A stretch of 64,000 bases of DNA from positions 1 to 64,000 of the forward strand of contig VGAG01000001.1 in the NCBI GenBank assembly GCA_016870835.1. Reading direction: 5' to 3'. Shown piece by piece: positions 1 through 10,524 of this stretch; position 1 is the first letter of the stretch; every line of letters starts with the position of its first letter. Source of the DNA: Actinomycetota bacterium. Its GTDB lineage: Bacteria > Actinomycetota > Actinomycetes > Nanopelagicales > Nanopelagicaceae. A model generated the notes under the pieces. That model was not told where the DNA came from and searched no databases. It saw nothing but the letters and a program-made list of their open reading frames with translations. The position numbers were made by a program, and so were the translations under genes.

Positions 1-2
1 CG

Positions 3-902
3 AGCGCAATCGAATTTGTAATAGTTGCGACTCCACCAGAGCAAGTCATCCCAACTCTTTTAACCGAAAAGAAGTACAACTCTCAAGCAATATTTATAGA
101 TGTAAGTAGTGCTAAAACTAATACTCAACGTGAGATAGAAACTTTTCCGGAGTTACGAGTGAAATTTGTGGGAACACATCCCATCGCCGGTAGAGAACTG
201 AGTGGCGCCGGTGCTGCGCGTAGCGATCTTTTCATGGGTCGAGCATGGATATTGACACCATCGCCATCGGTCTCTGAGTCAGATGTTAAGTCGGTTGAAT
301 CGCTCATTACTGCCCTCGGATCGACTCCTTATCGGATGGATCCCAAAGAGCACGACCGGCTCTTTGCCCGAATCTCTCATCTGCCACAGATATTGAGTAC
401 CTCTTTGGCCGGTTCGGTAGCAAAACTGGGGAACCAGGTCGACCTCTCCGGGCAGGGTCTTCGAGACATGCTTCGTCTCGCCGGTTCAAAGGGCGAGCTT
501 TGGAGTGAGATATTGATTTCTAATAGAGATGAAGTTCTTAAAGCGTTAGAGGAAATGAAAGCGCTTTTAAATAACTTCAGCAAGGTGCTCGAAGAAAACG
601 ATGAAAGAGCCATTTTGGAACTTTTCCGAACCGGAAATATCGTGCAATCGAGTCTCAGTGGAAAGCATGGCGGTAAGCCTAGAGATTACACACACTTAAG
701 CGTCGTTATTGAAGATAAGCCAGGGCAATTAGGTGCGTTATTTAGGAAATGCGCAGAAGTTGATGCAAACGTTGAAGATCTTTCGCTAGAGCATTCGCCG
801 AATCAAGAAACTGGTCTAATTCGACTAGCACTTTCAAAAGACGATGCGTCCAAGCTTGAAACTCACTTACTCAAGAGCGGTTGGAAGGTTCATCGTCAAT
901 GA
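3..902 (+). CDS. tyrA: Prephenate dehydrogenase with C-terminal ACT domain (5' end outside window)
   Basis: Frame stays open to the window edge ([20 protein letters not shown]...). [23 protein letters not shown] is typical of TyrA; C-terminal [17 protein letters not shown] is ACT-like. Confidence 0.9.
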   Translation, partial: SAIEFVIVATPPEQVIPTLLTEKKYNSQAIFIDVSSAKTNTQREIETFPELRVKFVGTHPIAGRELSGAGAARSDLFMGRAWILTPSPSVSESDVKSVESLITALGSTPYRMDPKEHDRLFARISHLPQILSTSLAGSVAKLGNQVDLSGQGLRDMLRLAGSKGELWSEILISNRDEVLKALEEMKALLNNFSKVLEENDERAILELFRTGNIVQSSLSGKHGGKPRDYTHLSVVIEDKPGQLGALFRKCAEVDANVEDLSLEHSPNQETGLIRLALSKDDASKLETHLLKSGWKVHRQ

Positions 903-2884
903 GTTGGCAGACGAAAACCGTAGTCGTGGCGATGGATGGCCCAAGTGGTGCAGGTAAGTCTTCCACGTCTCGCGGTTTAGCTAAGCGAGCAAACTGGAGT
1001 TATTTAGATACCGGAGCTCTATATCGAGTAGCAACCTGGTTAGTACTTGAAGAAAGTATCGCTGACGAGAATGCACTCCTTGAAAAATTGGCAAAAACAA
1101 AAATTAAGTTTCTTACTGATCCGGCAAATCCACGTATCTTTCTTGGTGAGAAAGAGCTTACAAAAGAGATTCGCGAGGAACGAGTCACAGCAAAGGTCAG
1201 TGAGGTAAGTGCCTGGCCGCAGCTACGAAAAGAATTGTTGCAACTTCAGCGCGCAATTATTGATGCAGCTCCTAGTGGAATTGTGGTCGAAGGTCGCGAT
1301 ATCGGAACTGTTGTTGCTCCAAATGCCCAGGTAAAGATATTTCTCCAAGCGGACATTGAGAAGCGAGCTGAGCGGCGAAATAGTGAGCTATCTACAATGA
1401 AAATTGATGGGGGAGGAGTAGATCAAGTAGCAGATTCGTTAGCAACTAGGGATCAAATCGATAGTTCTCGCGCGACCTCGCCACTTCGAAAAGCAGAAGA
1501 TTCAATCTTGGTTGATTCCACTCATTTAACCCTTGAGGAGACTATCGATTACATCTGGAATATCCTCAAGCAGCGTTCCCTGCTAGGACTGCCGATTGTT
1601 GCTGTCATTGGCCGGCCAAATGTCGGTAAGTCAACTCTCGTTAACCGCATCATCGGCGGTCGAGAGGCAATTGTCGAAGATACCCCTGGGGTCACTCGCG
1701 ATCGAGTCAAGTATGACGCAGAGTGGAATGGAAGAAAGTTCACTATTATGGATACCGGCGGCTGGGAGCCAACTGCTGAGGGAATAGCGCTAAAGATCTC
1801 AGATGCGGCAGCAAGTGCGATTGGCGAAGCGGATTTAATTATTTTTGTCGTTGACTCGCATGTAGGCGCGCAGAGTGAGGAAGAGGAGCTCGTTAACGTT
1901 TTGCGCAAAAGCGGAGTCGATGTCATGTTGATAGCCAATAAAGTCGATTCGGAAAAAGATGAATTAGATGCACACCAACTTTGGAATATAGGCCTTGGCG
2001 AACCGTACTTTGTCTCGGCGGCGCACGGCCGAGGTAGCGGTGACTTACTTGACCAAATTGTCGCCCGTCTTCCCGAAGTTGGAAAGGGGCGAATCTCAGA
2101 TGGATTTAGAAAGATAGCGATAGTGGGACGGCCGAATGTGGGCAAGAGCAGTCTGCTAAATACTTTTGCGGGCAATTATCGAGCGCTTGTCGATGATGCT
2201 GAAGGCACAACAAGAGATCCAATTGATGAGTTGATCGATGTTGATGGAAAGACCTGGAGATTTATTGATACCGCAGGAATTAGAAGAAGAGCTCATCAAA
2301 CAAGTGGCACCGACTACTACGCAGCCCTGCGAACAGAGCGAGCGATTGAGAACGCCGAAGTCGTAGTAATTGTTCTGGATGCTTCGGTGACGATGACTGA
2401 GCAGGATTTACGGATCATCTCGATGGCCGAGGAGGCCGGCAAGGCTCTAGTAATTGTGATGAATAAGTGGGATTTACTTGATGATGATCGTCGCCCTCAG
2501 CTGGAGAAGGAGATTGATAGAAATCTCGATCAGGTCGAATGGGCGGAGCGGATAAACCTCTCAGCAAAGACTGGTTGGCATAAAGACCGTTTGATTCCTG
2601 CCGTTGAACGAGCACTTGCTGGCTGGGAGTACCGAGTTCCTACTGGAAAATTGAACGCATTCCTCGGACAACTTGTGAGTGCGAACCCGCCCCCGGTCCG
2701 GGGTGGCAAACAACCCAAGATTCTCTTTGCAACACAGGCTGGAATTGAACCGCCAACATTTATCATTTTTGCATCTGACTTCCTCGAGTCAAGCTATAGA
2801 CGTTTTATCGAGAGACGTCTAAGAGAAGAGTTTGGGTTCTCAGGTTCCCCAATACGAATCTCAGTTCGACTTAGGGAGCGATAA
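899..2884 (+). CDS. cmk-der: Bifunctional cytidylate kinase / GTPase Der fusion
   Basis: N-terminal [21 protein letters not shown] and [11 protein letters not shown] (Cmk); then two GTPase domains, [17 protein letters not shown]...DTPGVTRDR and [16 protein letters not shown]...EGTTRDPID (Der). ATG at 899 overlaps the tyrA stop (ATGA). Confidence 0.95.
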   Translation: MSWQTKTVVVAMDGPSGAGKSSTSRGLAKRANWSYLDTGALYRVATWLVLEESIADENALLEKLAKTKIKFLTDPANPRIFLGEKELTKEIREERVTAKVSEVSAWPQLRKELLQLQRAIIDAAPSGIVVEGRDIGTVVAPNAQVKIFLQADIEKRAERRNSELSTMKIDGGGVDQVADSLATRDQIDSSRATSPLRKAEDSILVDSTHLTLEETIDYIWNILKQRSLLGLPIVAVIGRPNVGKSTLVNRIIGGREAIVEDTPGVTRDRVKYDAEWNGRKFTIMDTGGWEPTAEGIALKISDAAASAIGEADLIIFVVDSHVGAQSEEEELVNVLRKSGVDVMLIANKVDSEKDELDAHQLWNIGLGEPYFVSAAHGRGSGDLLDQIVARLPEVGKGRISDGFRKIAIVGRPNVGKSSLLNTFAGNYRALVDDAEGTTRDPIDELIDVDGKTWRFIDTAGIRRRAHQTSGTDYYAALRTERAIENAEVVVIVLDASVTMTEQDLRIISMAEEAGKALVIVMNKWDLLDDDRRPQLEKEIDRNLDQVEWAERINLSAKTGWHKDRLIPAVERALAGWEYRVPTGKLNAFLGQLVSANPPPVRGGKQPKILFATQAGIEPPTFIIFASDFLESSYRRFIERRLREEFGFSGSPIRISVRLRER

Positions 2885-2905
2885 CCCTGAAGTAATATTC
2901 AATTA

Positions 2906-2979
2906 CGGGACGTAGCGCAGCTTGGTAGCGCACATGGCTGGGGGTCATGTGGTCGGAGGTTCAAATCCTCTCGTCCCGA
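2906..2979 (+). tRNA. tRNA-Pro (anticodon GGG)
   Basis: Acceptor CGGGACG/CGTCCCG; anticodon arm CATGG-CTGGGGG-TCATG; T arm GGAGG-TTCAAAT-CCTCT; discriminator A. CCA not encoded. Confidence 0.93.
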
Positions 2980-3015
2980 CTCGAAGCCACTTTCACAACT
3001 ACTTTAGGGGGAGTC

Positions 3016-3585
3016 CTGGATCGCAAGGCCTTCTTAACTATCCCGAACCTCTTGACTCTCCTTCGCGGCGTCGGCATTCCAGTCTTCCTACTCTTTGTCG
3101 CTCAAGAGCGGTATTCACTTGCAGTGATCACTCTCATGCTTGGCGGGCTAACGGATTACCTAGATGGAAAGTTAGCGAGAGCCTTGAATCAAGAGAGCAA
3201 GTTAGGTGAGTTGCTCGATCCAGCTGTTGATCGCCTCTATATCGCAAGTGTTTTGATTGCAATGTATGTAACCGAATCAATTCCATTATGGGTTTTGGCT
3301 TTAATCATTCTCCGCGATCTCATTCTTGGAGCTCTTCTGATTGCTATGAAGCGAAGTGGAATTGAACCTTTCAAAGTCACGTATCTTGGCAAGGCAGCTA
3401 CCTTTAATCTTCTATACGCTCTGCCACTTCTTCTGCTTGCTCAATCTGGTGGCGAAAATTTGAGTCAAGTTGCTTTTATTGCAGGATGGGCCTTTGCGGG
3501 ATGGGGTATTGGTCTCTATTTATGGACTGGTGTGGGATACGCTAGAACTGGAGTCAACCAAATTAGGGGAGGAAATCTTGGGTAA
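3016..3585 (+). CDS. CDP-alcohol phosphatidyltransferase family protein (PgsA-like)
   Basis: Motif DGKLARALNQESKLGELLDPAVD matches DGxxARx8GxxxDxxxD. The ORF-track start lies inside tRNA-Pro; the probable start is CTG at 3016 (see finding). Confidence 0.82.
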   Translation: MDRKAFLTIPNLLTLLRGVGIPVFLLFVAQERYSLAVITLMLGGLTDYLDGKLARALNQESKLGELLDPAVDRLYIASVLIAMYVTESIPLWVLALIILRDLILGALLIAMKRSGIEPFKVTYLGKAATFNLLYALPLLLLAQSGGENLSQVAFIAGWAFAGWGIGLYLWTGVGYARTGVNQIRGGNLG

Positions 3586-3961
3586 CGTTCCCGACAATCT
3601 TTCATACACCAAAGAACATGAGTGGGTCTCTAAGGTAGAAGGTAAGAAATATCGGATTGGAATTACTGATTTTGCTCAAGGCGCCCTTGGTGACATCGTC
3701 TACGTCCAACTTCCCAAGATAGGCGAACTTGTAGAAGCCGGAAAAGTCTGCGGTGAAGTTGAATCTACTAAAAGCGTTTCAGAGATCTACGCCCCAATCT
3801 CGGGCGTAATAGTTTCGGTCAACAACGACCTGGATAGTAAGCCAGAGATAATTAATAGCGATCCATACGGAGCAGGTTGGTTGGCAGAGATAGAAATCAA
3901 GAGCGATTTAGCTTCCGATTCGCTCTTAACGGCCGAACAATACCGAGCTCTCACCGCTTGA
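3578..3961 (+). CDS. gcvH: Glycine cleavage system H protein
   Basis: TTG start; SYTKEHEWV...GITDFAQGALGDIVYVQLP...GEVESTKSVSEIYAPISG (lipoyl-lysine motif). Confidence 0.95.
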   Translation: MGNVPDNLSYTKEHEWVSKVEGKKYRIGITDFAQGALGDIVYVQLPKIGELVEAGKVCGEVESTKSVSEIYAPISGVIVSVNNDLDSKPEIINSDPYGAGWLAEIEIKSDLASDSLLTAEQYRALTA

Positions 3962-4024
3962 CTCGCCCCAGCCTCCACCATAGGGTGAGCCTGAAGTTAA
4001 ACTGAAGATTTATGGGGAGGGTTC

Positions 4025-4468
4025 GTGGTCTCGGCAGCTGAAGAGAGAAACGATCTCACCACCACTATCCACCTCACCAACCTTCGCTCGGTTGAAAGCC
4101 CACTTGCCAAGCTACTGGAGCAGGCCGGCAGTGAACTCAAAGAAGTTCTAGCGGGGCTAAGTGATGAAGCGGCAATGTTGGTCTCACTCGTTGGTCCAAG
4201 TAAAGGAGCGCGCTACCTTCTAGATAGCGAAGTTGTTCGGATTGGAAGATCTACCGATAGTGAGATTTTTCTTGATGATGTAACAGTCTCAAGGAAGCAT
4301 GCTCAAATCATTAAGCGCAATAAGAAATTCCAGCTTGAAGATTCTGGGAGCCTTAACGGCACTTACCTAAACGGCACGATTACCACGAGCGCCGAACTAA
4401 AAGATGGCGATGAAGTACAAATTGGAAAATTTAGAATGCATTTCTTCTCTGGAAAGGCTGGTAAATGA
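4025..4468 (+). CDS. garA: FHA domain protein, GarA/OdhI-like
   Basis: FHA core VVRIGRSTDSEIFLDDVTVSRKHAQI...LEDSGSLNGTYLNG; located between gcvH and a MerR gene as in Mycobacterium. Confidence 0.85.
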   Translation: MVSAAEERNDLTTTIHLTNLRSVESPLAKLLEQAGSELKEVLAGLSDEAAMLVSLVGPSKGARYLLDSEVVRIGRSTDSEIFLDDVTVSRKHAQIIKRNKKFQLEDSGSLNGTYLNGTITTSAELKDGDEVQIGKFRMHFFSGKAGK

Positions 4469-5178
4469 GCGTCCCCGCCCGTGCGTACTTGAGTATCGGA
4501 GAAGTCCTTGCAAAGTTGCGAAGTGATTTCCCAGATATAACTATTTCAAAGATTCGCTTCCTTGAATCTGAAGGTCTAATCGAACCGCAACGCACGCCAT
4601 CCGGTTATAGAAAATTCACAACCCCGGATCTTGAACGACTTCGCTATGTACTTTTAGCCCAGCGTGATCACTATCTGCCACTCAAAGTTATTAAGGAGAA
4701 TCTTGATGCGCTTGATCGCGGGTTAGAGCCAGCTCCTATCTCTGGCGGAAGCGCTTCACCGAGAATGCTTCCGGTAGATGCCGCCATTGCGCCTTCGGCA
4801 TTTGCAGAGCAGAGCGACTTGCGACTTTCTCGTGACGAACTCTTGAAGAGCGCCGAGATATCTGAGGAACAATTATCGGAGCTAGAAAGCTATGGTTTGG
4901 TTTCGATGAGGGGAAAGCACTTTGATGGTGATGCGCTAATGGTTGCAAAAGTTGTGGGCGAGTTATCTGCTTTCGGAATCGAAGGACGACATCTGCGTGC
5001 ATTTAAAGCAGCTGCAGATCGCGAAGTTGGTCTGGTTGAACAGGTCATTACGCCACTGCTTCGTCAGAAGAACACAGATTCCAAGGCGCGCGCCGAAGAA
5101 GTTGCTCGCGAGATTGCATCTCTATCTATCCGCCTTCATGCATCTTTAGTCCGCGCTGGCCTGCATCGAGCAAAATGA
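4465..5178 (+). CDS. ftsR: MerR-family transcriptional regulator, FtsR-like
   Basis: YLSIGEVLAKLRSDFPDITISKIRFLESEGLIEPQRTPSGYRKFT; synteny with garA and the DUF151 gene. Confidence 0.85.
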   Translation: MSVPARAYLSIGEVLAKLRSDFPDITISKIRFLESEGLIEPQRTPSGYRKFTTPDLERLRYVLLAQRDHYLPLKVIKENLDALDRGLEPAPISGGSASPRMLPVDAAIAPSAFAEQSDLRLSRDELLKSAEISEEQLSELESYGLVSMRGKHFDGDALMVAKVVGELSAFGIEGRHLRAFKAAADREVGLVEQVITPLLRQKNTDSKARAEEVAREIASLSIRLHASLVRAGLHRAK

Positions 5179-5645
5179 GTTTCCAAGCCCTTGACGTCGT
5201 AGGCGTCCGGGTTGAGATGCCCTCCAATCAACCGATAGTGCTACTCAAGGAGATCGGAGGGGTTCGCTACCTTCCAATCTGGGTAGGCGCAGTTGAAGCA
5301 ACCTCAATCGCTTTTGCGCAACAAGGGGTTCAGCCTCCGAGGCCTCTTACCCATGATCTACTGAAAGACATCCTTGCTTCCCTCGATGTCAGCGTGGATT
5401 CAATTCATCTCACCGAACTTAAGGATGGGGTCTTTTACGCGAACATCAACTTGAAGGGTGGCGTATCGGTTTCAGCAAGACCAAGCGATGCGATTGCCCT
5501 AGCGCTTCGAACCGGCTCGCCCATATTGGGCAGTGAAGAATTGCTTAAGGAGGCCGGGATTGAGATCCCTGACCAAGCAGAGGATGAGGTTGAGAAGTTC
5601 AAAGAGTTTCTAGAAGGCATCAATCCCGAGGATTTCCAAGCGTAG
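5175..5645 (+). CDS. Bifunctional nuclease-domain (DUF151) protein
   Basis: VVGVRVEMPSNQPIVLLKEIGGVRYLPIWVGAVEATSIAFAQQGV; ATGA overlap with ftsR. Confidence 0.88.
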   Translation: MSFQALDVVGVRVEMPSNQPIVLLKEIGGVRYLPIWVGAVEATSIAFAQQGVQPPRPLTHDLLKDILASLDVSVDSIHLTELKDGVFYANINLKGGVSVSARPSDAIALALRTGSPILGSEELLKEAGIEIPDQAEDEVEKFKEFLEGINPEDFQA

Positions 5646-5743
5646 AACTCTAAAGTGCTACTTGAGATTTAGAGTGTGTCGGTAATTGATGTCGAGTATC
5701 TCCGGTCTTACCGTTAAGCCACTCAAGTGAGAGGCTTTCCCCT

Positions 5744-6247
5744 GTGACATCTAACGAGGTCGGTTATCGTGGCGCTACTGCATGTACTGCTGCGGGCATC
5801 TCCTATCGTCAGCTCGATTATTGGGCGCGAACTGGATTGGTAGAGCCAACTATCAGGGGAGCGAGCGGCTCAGGTTCACAGAGACTTTATGGTTTTAGAG
5901 ACATCCTGGTTTTGAAGATTGTAAAGCGGCTACTTGATGCCGGAGTTTCACTTCAAAATATCCGAAGTGCGGTTCAACATCTACGCGAACGAGGCGCTGA
6001 TGACCTTGCGCGTGTGACGCTAATGAGCGATGGCTCATCTATTTACGAGTGCACCAGCTCAGAGGAAGTCTTCGATCTTCTTCAAGGCGGTCAAGGTGTC
6101 TTCGGTATCGCGGTAGGCAAGGTTTGGAACGAGGTTGAGGGATCATTGACCTTGCTTCAAGGCGAAGATCTTGAAGATGGAAGCGTCGTACCTGGTACCG
6201 GTGATGATGAATTAGCCGCTCGTCGCAAGCTACGCGGCGCATCTTGA
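5744..6247 (+). CDS. MerR-family transcriptional regulator
   Basis: ACTAAGISYRQLDYWARTGLVEPTIRGASGSGSQRLYGFRDILVLKIVKRLLDAGVSLQNIR. Confidence 0.88.
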   Translation: MTSNEVGYRGATACTAAGISYRQLDYWARTGLVEPTIRGASGSGSQRLYGFRDILVLKIVKRLLDAGVSLQNIRSAVQHLRERGADDLARVTLMSDGSSIYECTSSEEVFDLLQGGQGVFGIAVGKVWNEVEGSLTLLQGEDLEDGSVVPGTGDDELAARRKLRGAS

Positions 6248-6285
6248 CCTCTCATACTTTTAACTAACCCTCTATTCTTCTCGCC

Positions 6286-9123
6286 GTGGCGCGAAAGAAT
6301 TTCTCAGATCGACATATCGGACCATCTGCTGAGCAGATTGGAACCATGCTGCATGAACTTGGATATTCAAGCCTTGAAAAGTTCATATCCGATGTCCTTC
6401 CCAATTCCATAAAACTCTCCGAAGTTTTTGGAGCAACGCTTCCAAAACCAGCATCGGAACCGGAGACGATAAAAGAATTAAAGGAATTGGCTGCCAAGAA
6501 TCGTGAGTTCACCTCGCTTATTGGCATGGGTTATTACGGCACTCATACACCTCCAGTAATTCTGCGAAATGTTTTAGAGAATCCCGCTTGGTATACGGCA
6601 TATACGCCATATCAACCTGAAATTTCACAAGGGCGGCTGGAAGCGCTATTTGCATTTCAGACTATGGTCAGCGATTTAACAGGTCTACCGATATCAAATG
6701 CTTCAATGCTCGATGAGGGCACAGCAGCAGCGGAAGCAATGACCTTAGCAAGGCGTGCCTCTAAGAGCCCAGATAACGCTAAATTTCTCATTGATAGCGG
6801 TGTTCATCCGCAGACCACAGCAGTAATAGCTACTAGAGCAAAACCCCTAGGAATTGAAGTAGAAGAAGTGGACTTTGCAAATGCCAATCTCGATGGGGCT
6901 TTCGCACTTCTTATTCAATATCCCTGCACATTTGGATCTTTACCGGAGTTAGCAGATTTAATGGAGCGCGCGAAGAGCGCGAATGCCATGGTCATTATGG
7001 CAACAGATTTACTTGCTCTAACTCTGATTCGTTCACCGGGGGAGTGGGGAGCAGATATTGCAATCGGTTCTGCCCAACGTTTCGGCGTTCCCATGGGATT
7101 TGGTGGACCTCATGCAGGCTTTCTTGCAGTACGTGATGGGTTGGAGCGTTCGCTACCTGGACGTTTAGTTGGCCAGAGCATTGACTCTGCTGGCGATCCA
7201 GCTTTGCGTCTCGCGCTACAGACTCGGGAACAACATATACGACGCGATAAGGCGACCAGCAATATCTGCACCGCGCAAGTTCTGCTTGCAAATATTGCTG
7301 CCCTATATGCGGCTTGGCATGGTCCAGAAGGTTTGCGCGAGATTGCGGTGCGAACTCATAACCTTGCTAGAACTTTTGCCGGTCACTTAAAGCGTTCTGG
7401 TTTCAAACTCTTCAGCGAAACCTTCTTCGACACAATCTCATTTAAAGCTGAAAATCCTGGTGCGTTGGTTGAAAGTGCTGCTCGAGCCGGAATCAATGTT
7501 CGATTGATTGAAGGTGGAATCTGCATTTCCTTTGATGAAACAAGCACAAGTGAGATCGTTGAAAAATTGATTAAAGCTTGGGGGCTAACGGTTCAAAAAG
7601 GGGAGGGCGCTGGAAGTATTCACGATCTTCGCAAGACTTCCTATCTTTCCCATCCCATCTTTAACTCTTATCACTCTGAGACTTCGATGCTTCGTTACAT
7701 CCGAACTCTTTCGGATCGAGACTTAGCACTTGATAGAACAATGATTCCGCTGGGCTCCTGCACGATGAAATTGAATTCAACGACTGAGATGGAGGCAATT
7801 ACCTGGCCGGAATTTGCCAATCTCCATCCATTTTCTCCTGCTAGCCAATCGGTTGGAACTAGAGCTCTTATTAAGGATCTATCTGATTGGTTAATAGAAA
7901 TTACGGGATATGACGCTGTATCGCTGCAACCCAATGCCGGCTCCCAAGGTGAATTTGCTGGATTACTTGCGATTCGTAATTTCCTCGATAGTAAGGGGGA
8001 GACTAGCCGGGATATCTGCCTGATTCCATCTAGCGCTCATGGAACCAATGCGGCTAGTGCGGTTATGGCCGGCATGAAAGTTGTTGTTATATCCTGCGAT
8101 GACCACGGAAATGTCTCACTCGCTGATTTAAAGGCAAAGATTGCCGAGTACGGGGATCGGTTAGCTGCGCTCATGGTTACCTACCCGTCAACACATGGGG
8201 TTTTTGAATCTGAAATTAGCAATATCTGCGCGCTGGTTCATGATGCCGGCGGACAGGTTTATGTTGATGGCGCGAATCTCAACGCTCTTGTCGGTTTAGC
8301 AAAGCCAGGAAAATTTGGCGCCGATGTTTCGCATCTAAATCTTCATAAGACATTCTGCATTCCTCATGGCGGCGGGGGACCAGGCGTTGGCCCAGTCATT
8401 GCGCGGCGCCATCTCGCTGCTCACTTACCAAATCATCCACTTGACTCATCTGCCGGACCACTAACCGGCCCTGGCCCAGTAAGTGCTGCACCTTTCGGTT
8501 CCGCTTTGATTCTGCCAATTTCATGGGCGTATATAAGGATGATGGGCGCAGATGGTTTAAAACTTGCGACCGAGATTGCAATTCTCTCGGCAAACTATAT
8601 TTCTAAGAAGCTTGAACCGTATTTCCCAACGCTTTACAAAGGGGAGAGCGGATTTATCGCTCATGAGTGCATCATTGATCTCCGTGAAATCACTAAGAAC
8701 ACCGGGGTTACCGTTGATGACATCGCTAAACGCTTAATGGACTTTGGCTTCCATGCGCCAACAATGAGCTTCCCGGTTGCTGGAACATTCATGATTGAGC
8801 CGACGGAAAGTGAAGATATTGCTGAAGTAGACCGTTTTATTGAGGCGATGCGGATTATCAAAGCTGAAATTGATGAGATTGCCAGCGGCAAGATCGCCCT
8901 TGACTCTTCACCACTTCGAAATGCGCCACACACCCTCAAAGATCTAGTGGGCGATTGGGACCGTCCTTACCCGCGCGAAAAAGCGGTCTTCCCAGCAGGA
9001 ACCGAGGTTGGCATGGCTCGCAGAGGTAAATATTGGCCAACGGTGGGGCGGATTGATGGCGCTTATGGGGATAGGAACCTGGTCTGCGCCTGTGAACCGA
9101 TAGAAGCTTTAGCGATTAATTAG
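6286..9123 (+). CDS. gcvP: Glycine dehydrogenase (aminomethyl-transferring), single chain
   Basis: 945 aa; [59 protein letters not shown]. Confidence 0.97.
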   Translation: MARKNFSDRHIGPSAEQIGTMLHELGYSSLEKFISDVLPNSIKLSEVFGATLPKPASEPETIKELKELAAKNREFTSLIGMGYYGTHTPPVILRNVLENPAWYTAYTPYQPEISQGRLEALFAFQTMVSDLTGLPISNASMLDEGTAAAEAMTLARRASKSPDNAKFLIDSGVHPQTTAVIATRAKPLGIEVEEVDFANANLDGAFALLIQYPCTFGSLPELADLMERAKSANAMVIMATDLLALTLIRSPGEWGADIAIGSAQRFGVPMGFGGPHAGFLAVRDGLERSLPGRLVGQSIDSAGDPALRLALQTREQHIRRDKATSNICTAQVLLANIAALYAAWHGPEGLREIAVRTHNLARTFAGHLKRSGFKLFSETFFDTISFKAENPGALVESAARAGINVRLIEGGICISFDETSTSEIVEKLIKAWGLTVQKGEGAGSIHDLRKTSYLSHPIFNSYHSETSMLRYIRTLSDRDLALDRTMIPLGSCTMKLNSTTEMEAITWPEFANLHPFSPASQSVGTRALIKDLSDWLIEITGYDAVSLQPNAGSQGEFAGLLAIRNFLDSKGETSRDICLIPSSAHGTNAASAVMAGMKVVVISCDDHGNVSLADLKAKIAEYGDRLAALMVTYPSTHGVFESEISNICALVHDAGGQVYVDGANLNALVGLAKPGKFGADVSHLNLHKTFCIPHGGGGPGVGPVIARRHLAAHLPNHPLDSSAGPLTGPGPVSAAPFGSALILPISWAYIRMMGADGLKLATEIAILSANYISKKLEPYFPTLYKGESGFIAHECIIDLREITKNTGVTVDDIAKRLMDFGFHAPTMSFPVAGTFMIEPTESEDIAEVDRFIEAMRIIKAEIDEIASGKIALDSSPLRNAPHTLKDLVGDWDRPYPREKAVFPAGTEVGMARRGKYWPTVGRIDGAYGDRNLVCACEPIEALAIN

Positions 9124-9138
9124 TTAACATAATGTCAA

Positions 9139-10524
9139 TTATCGGCTAAGTACTGAGCGTCTGGAAGTAATCAGAACCAGCCCAAATAGCCCCAGCCAGA
9201 ACCAACTGCCGAGCCTGGATGCCACCGTCCGGGATTCATGCGTTGAGATCTGCATATTCAACTCACCCGGTTTAAATTGAACTAACTCTTTTTCAACTGA
9301 ACCACTTGAATCAATATGTGCGGAAAATCCGGTTGTGCTTACAACGGCAATATCACGGCGCAATTCAGCTGCTCGTGCTCGAATTATCTGGAGTTGTTGC
9401 CTTGCTTGCGCAGATTTTCCAAAGGTCGCGTTGTTCGTCTGGGCTACTAAGAATGCGGCATCTTTCGCACCATTTCGGATGAAATCATCATCTAAAACCT
9501 CAAAGCAGATTAACGAGATGAACTTATGCCCCGCCACCTCGTGAGTAATCCAACTCGATCCGGACTGGAAATCTCTTACGCGCTTTGCCTCGGGCGCTAT
9601 CAGTTCGGCTAATGTGCGAAGCGGCATGTACTCGCCGAATGGTGCAAGATCTTGTTTTATATACATGGAAGCAATTTCGCCACTCGGTTGGTAAAGAATT
9701 GAAACATTTCTTGGACCTTCTACACCTCTTAATACTGCACCTACTAGTAGAGGGATCTTCTTGGTTTCAAGTACTTCTGAGATTCTCGACTTTGCGCGGG
9801 TATCAACAATCGGGTCAATATCCGAGGCATTTTCTGGCCAAATAAAAAGTTCTGGTTTACTAGAAGAGCTAAGGGTTCTATCAACATGGCGGTTAAGAAC
9901 GCCAAGTGCGCGCTCGTTGTAATCAAACCCAAGTTTGTCGACTCCACCTTGGATAGCAGTAACAGAAAGGCTTCCTGTCGCGCTAGCTGTTGGTATCAAT
10001 AAAGCAATAGGTAATATGAAAATCACAACCAATATTTGCCGCTTGGCAAGAATTACTAGTGCAGAGGCGAACGTCACAAGAAAAGTAATCCCAGCAACCC
10101 CGACTAAAGGATAAACACTTGAGAGTAGATCGATTTGAGTATGACCAACTCTCCCCCAGCCAAAACCGCCAAAGGGAAACTTCATTCTCAGTAGTTCAAT
10201 AACGGTGAAGGCTGAGGCAAAAAGCAAAGCTCCGCGCACTGTTCTCTCGAACCTCGGCACGGAAACTAGAGTGAACATCCCCGTTTGTAAGAGCGCCAAA
10301 AGAACCCAGGGCAACCAGCCAACATATGAGCCGGACCAGTGAAGCAATGGTGCGAAGAAGGAGAAGCCCGCGATGCAGCTAAGCGACCAACGCCTGCGCA
10401 ATTCGTATCTGCTCAATAACCGGAAGAGAATTGCAGCTCCAATGAACGGTCCAATTGCTAAATCAATTGGCGGAAATCCGGACCAGAGAAGGAGTCCAGA
10501 GAGAATTGCAAACGCTATTGCCAT
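9139..10524 (-). CDS. lnt: Apolipoprotein N-acyltransferase
   Basis: Multi-TM N-terminus, then nitrilase-like domain (FIWPENASDID..., LAPFGEYMPLR, ISLICFEVLDDDFIRNGAKDAAFLVAQTNNATFG). Confidence 0.9.
   Translation of the reverse strand: MAIAFAILSGLLLWSGFPPIDLAIGPFIGAAILFRLLSRYELRRRWSLSCIAGFSFFAPLLHWSGSYVGWLPWVLLALLQTGMFTLVSVPRFERTVRGALLFASAFTVIELLRMKFPFGGFGWGRVGHTQIDLLSSVYPLVGVAGITFLVTFASALVILAKRQILVVIFILPIALLIPTASATGSLSVTAIQGGVDKLGFDYNERALGVLNRHVDRTLSSSSKPELFIWPENASDIDPIVDTRAKSRISEVLETKKIPLLVGAVLRGVEGPRNVSILYQPSGEIASMYIKQDLAPFGEYMPLRTLAELIAPEAKRVRDFQSGSSWITHEVAGHKFISLICFEVLDDDFIRNGAKDAAFLVAQTNNATFGKSAQARQQLQIIRARAAELRRDIAVVSTTGFSAHIDSSGSVEKELVQFKPGELNMQISTHESRTVASRLGSWFWLGLFGLVLITSRRSVLSR

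Noticed and set aside
1549-2175. 208-aa minus-strand ORF opposite der
   Set aside because: Antisense shadow of the strongly conserved Der GTPase domains; low-complexity Ser/Pro-rich translation with no recognisable motifs.
2922-3209. 95-aa ORF beginning inside tRNA-Pro
   Set aside because: Overlaps the tRNA and the PgsA-like gene in another frame; not credible as protein.
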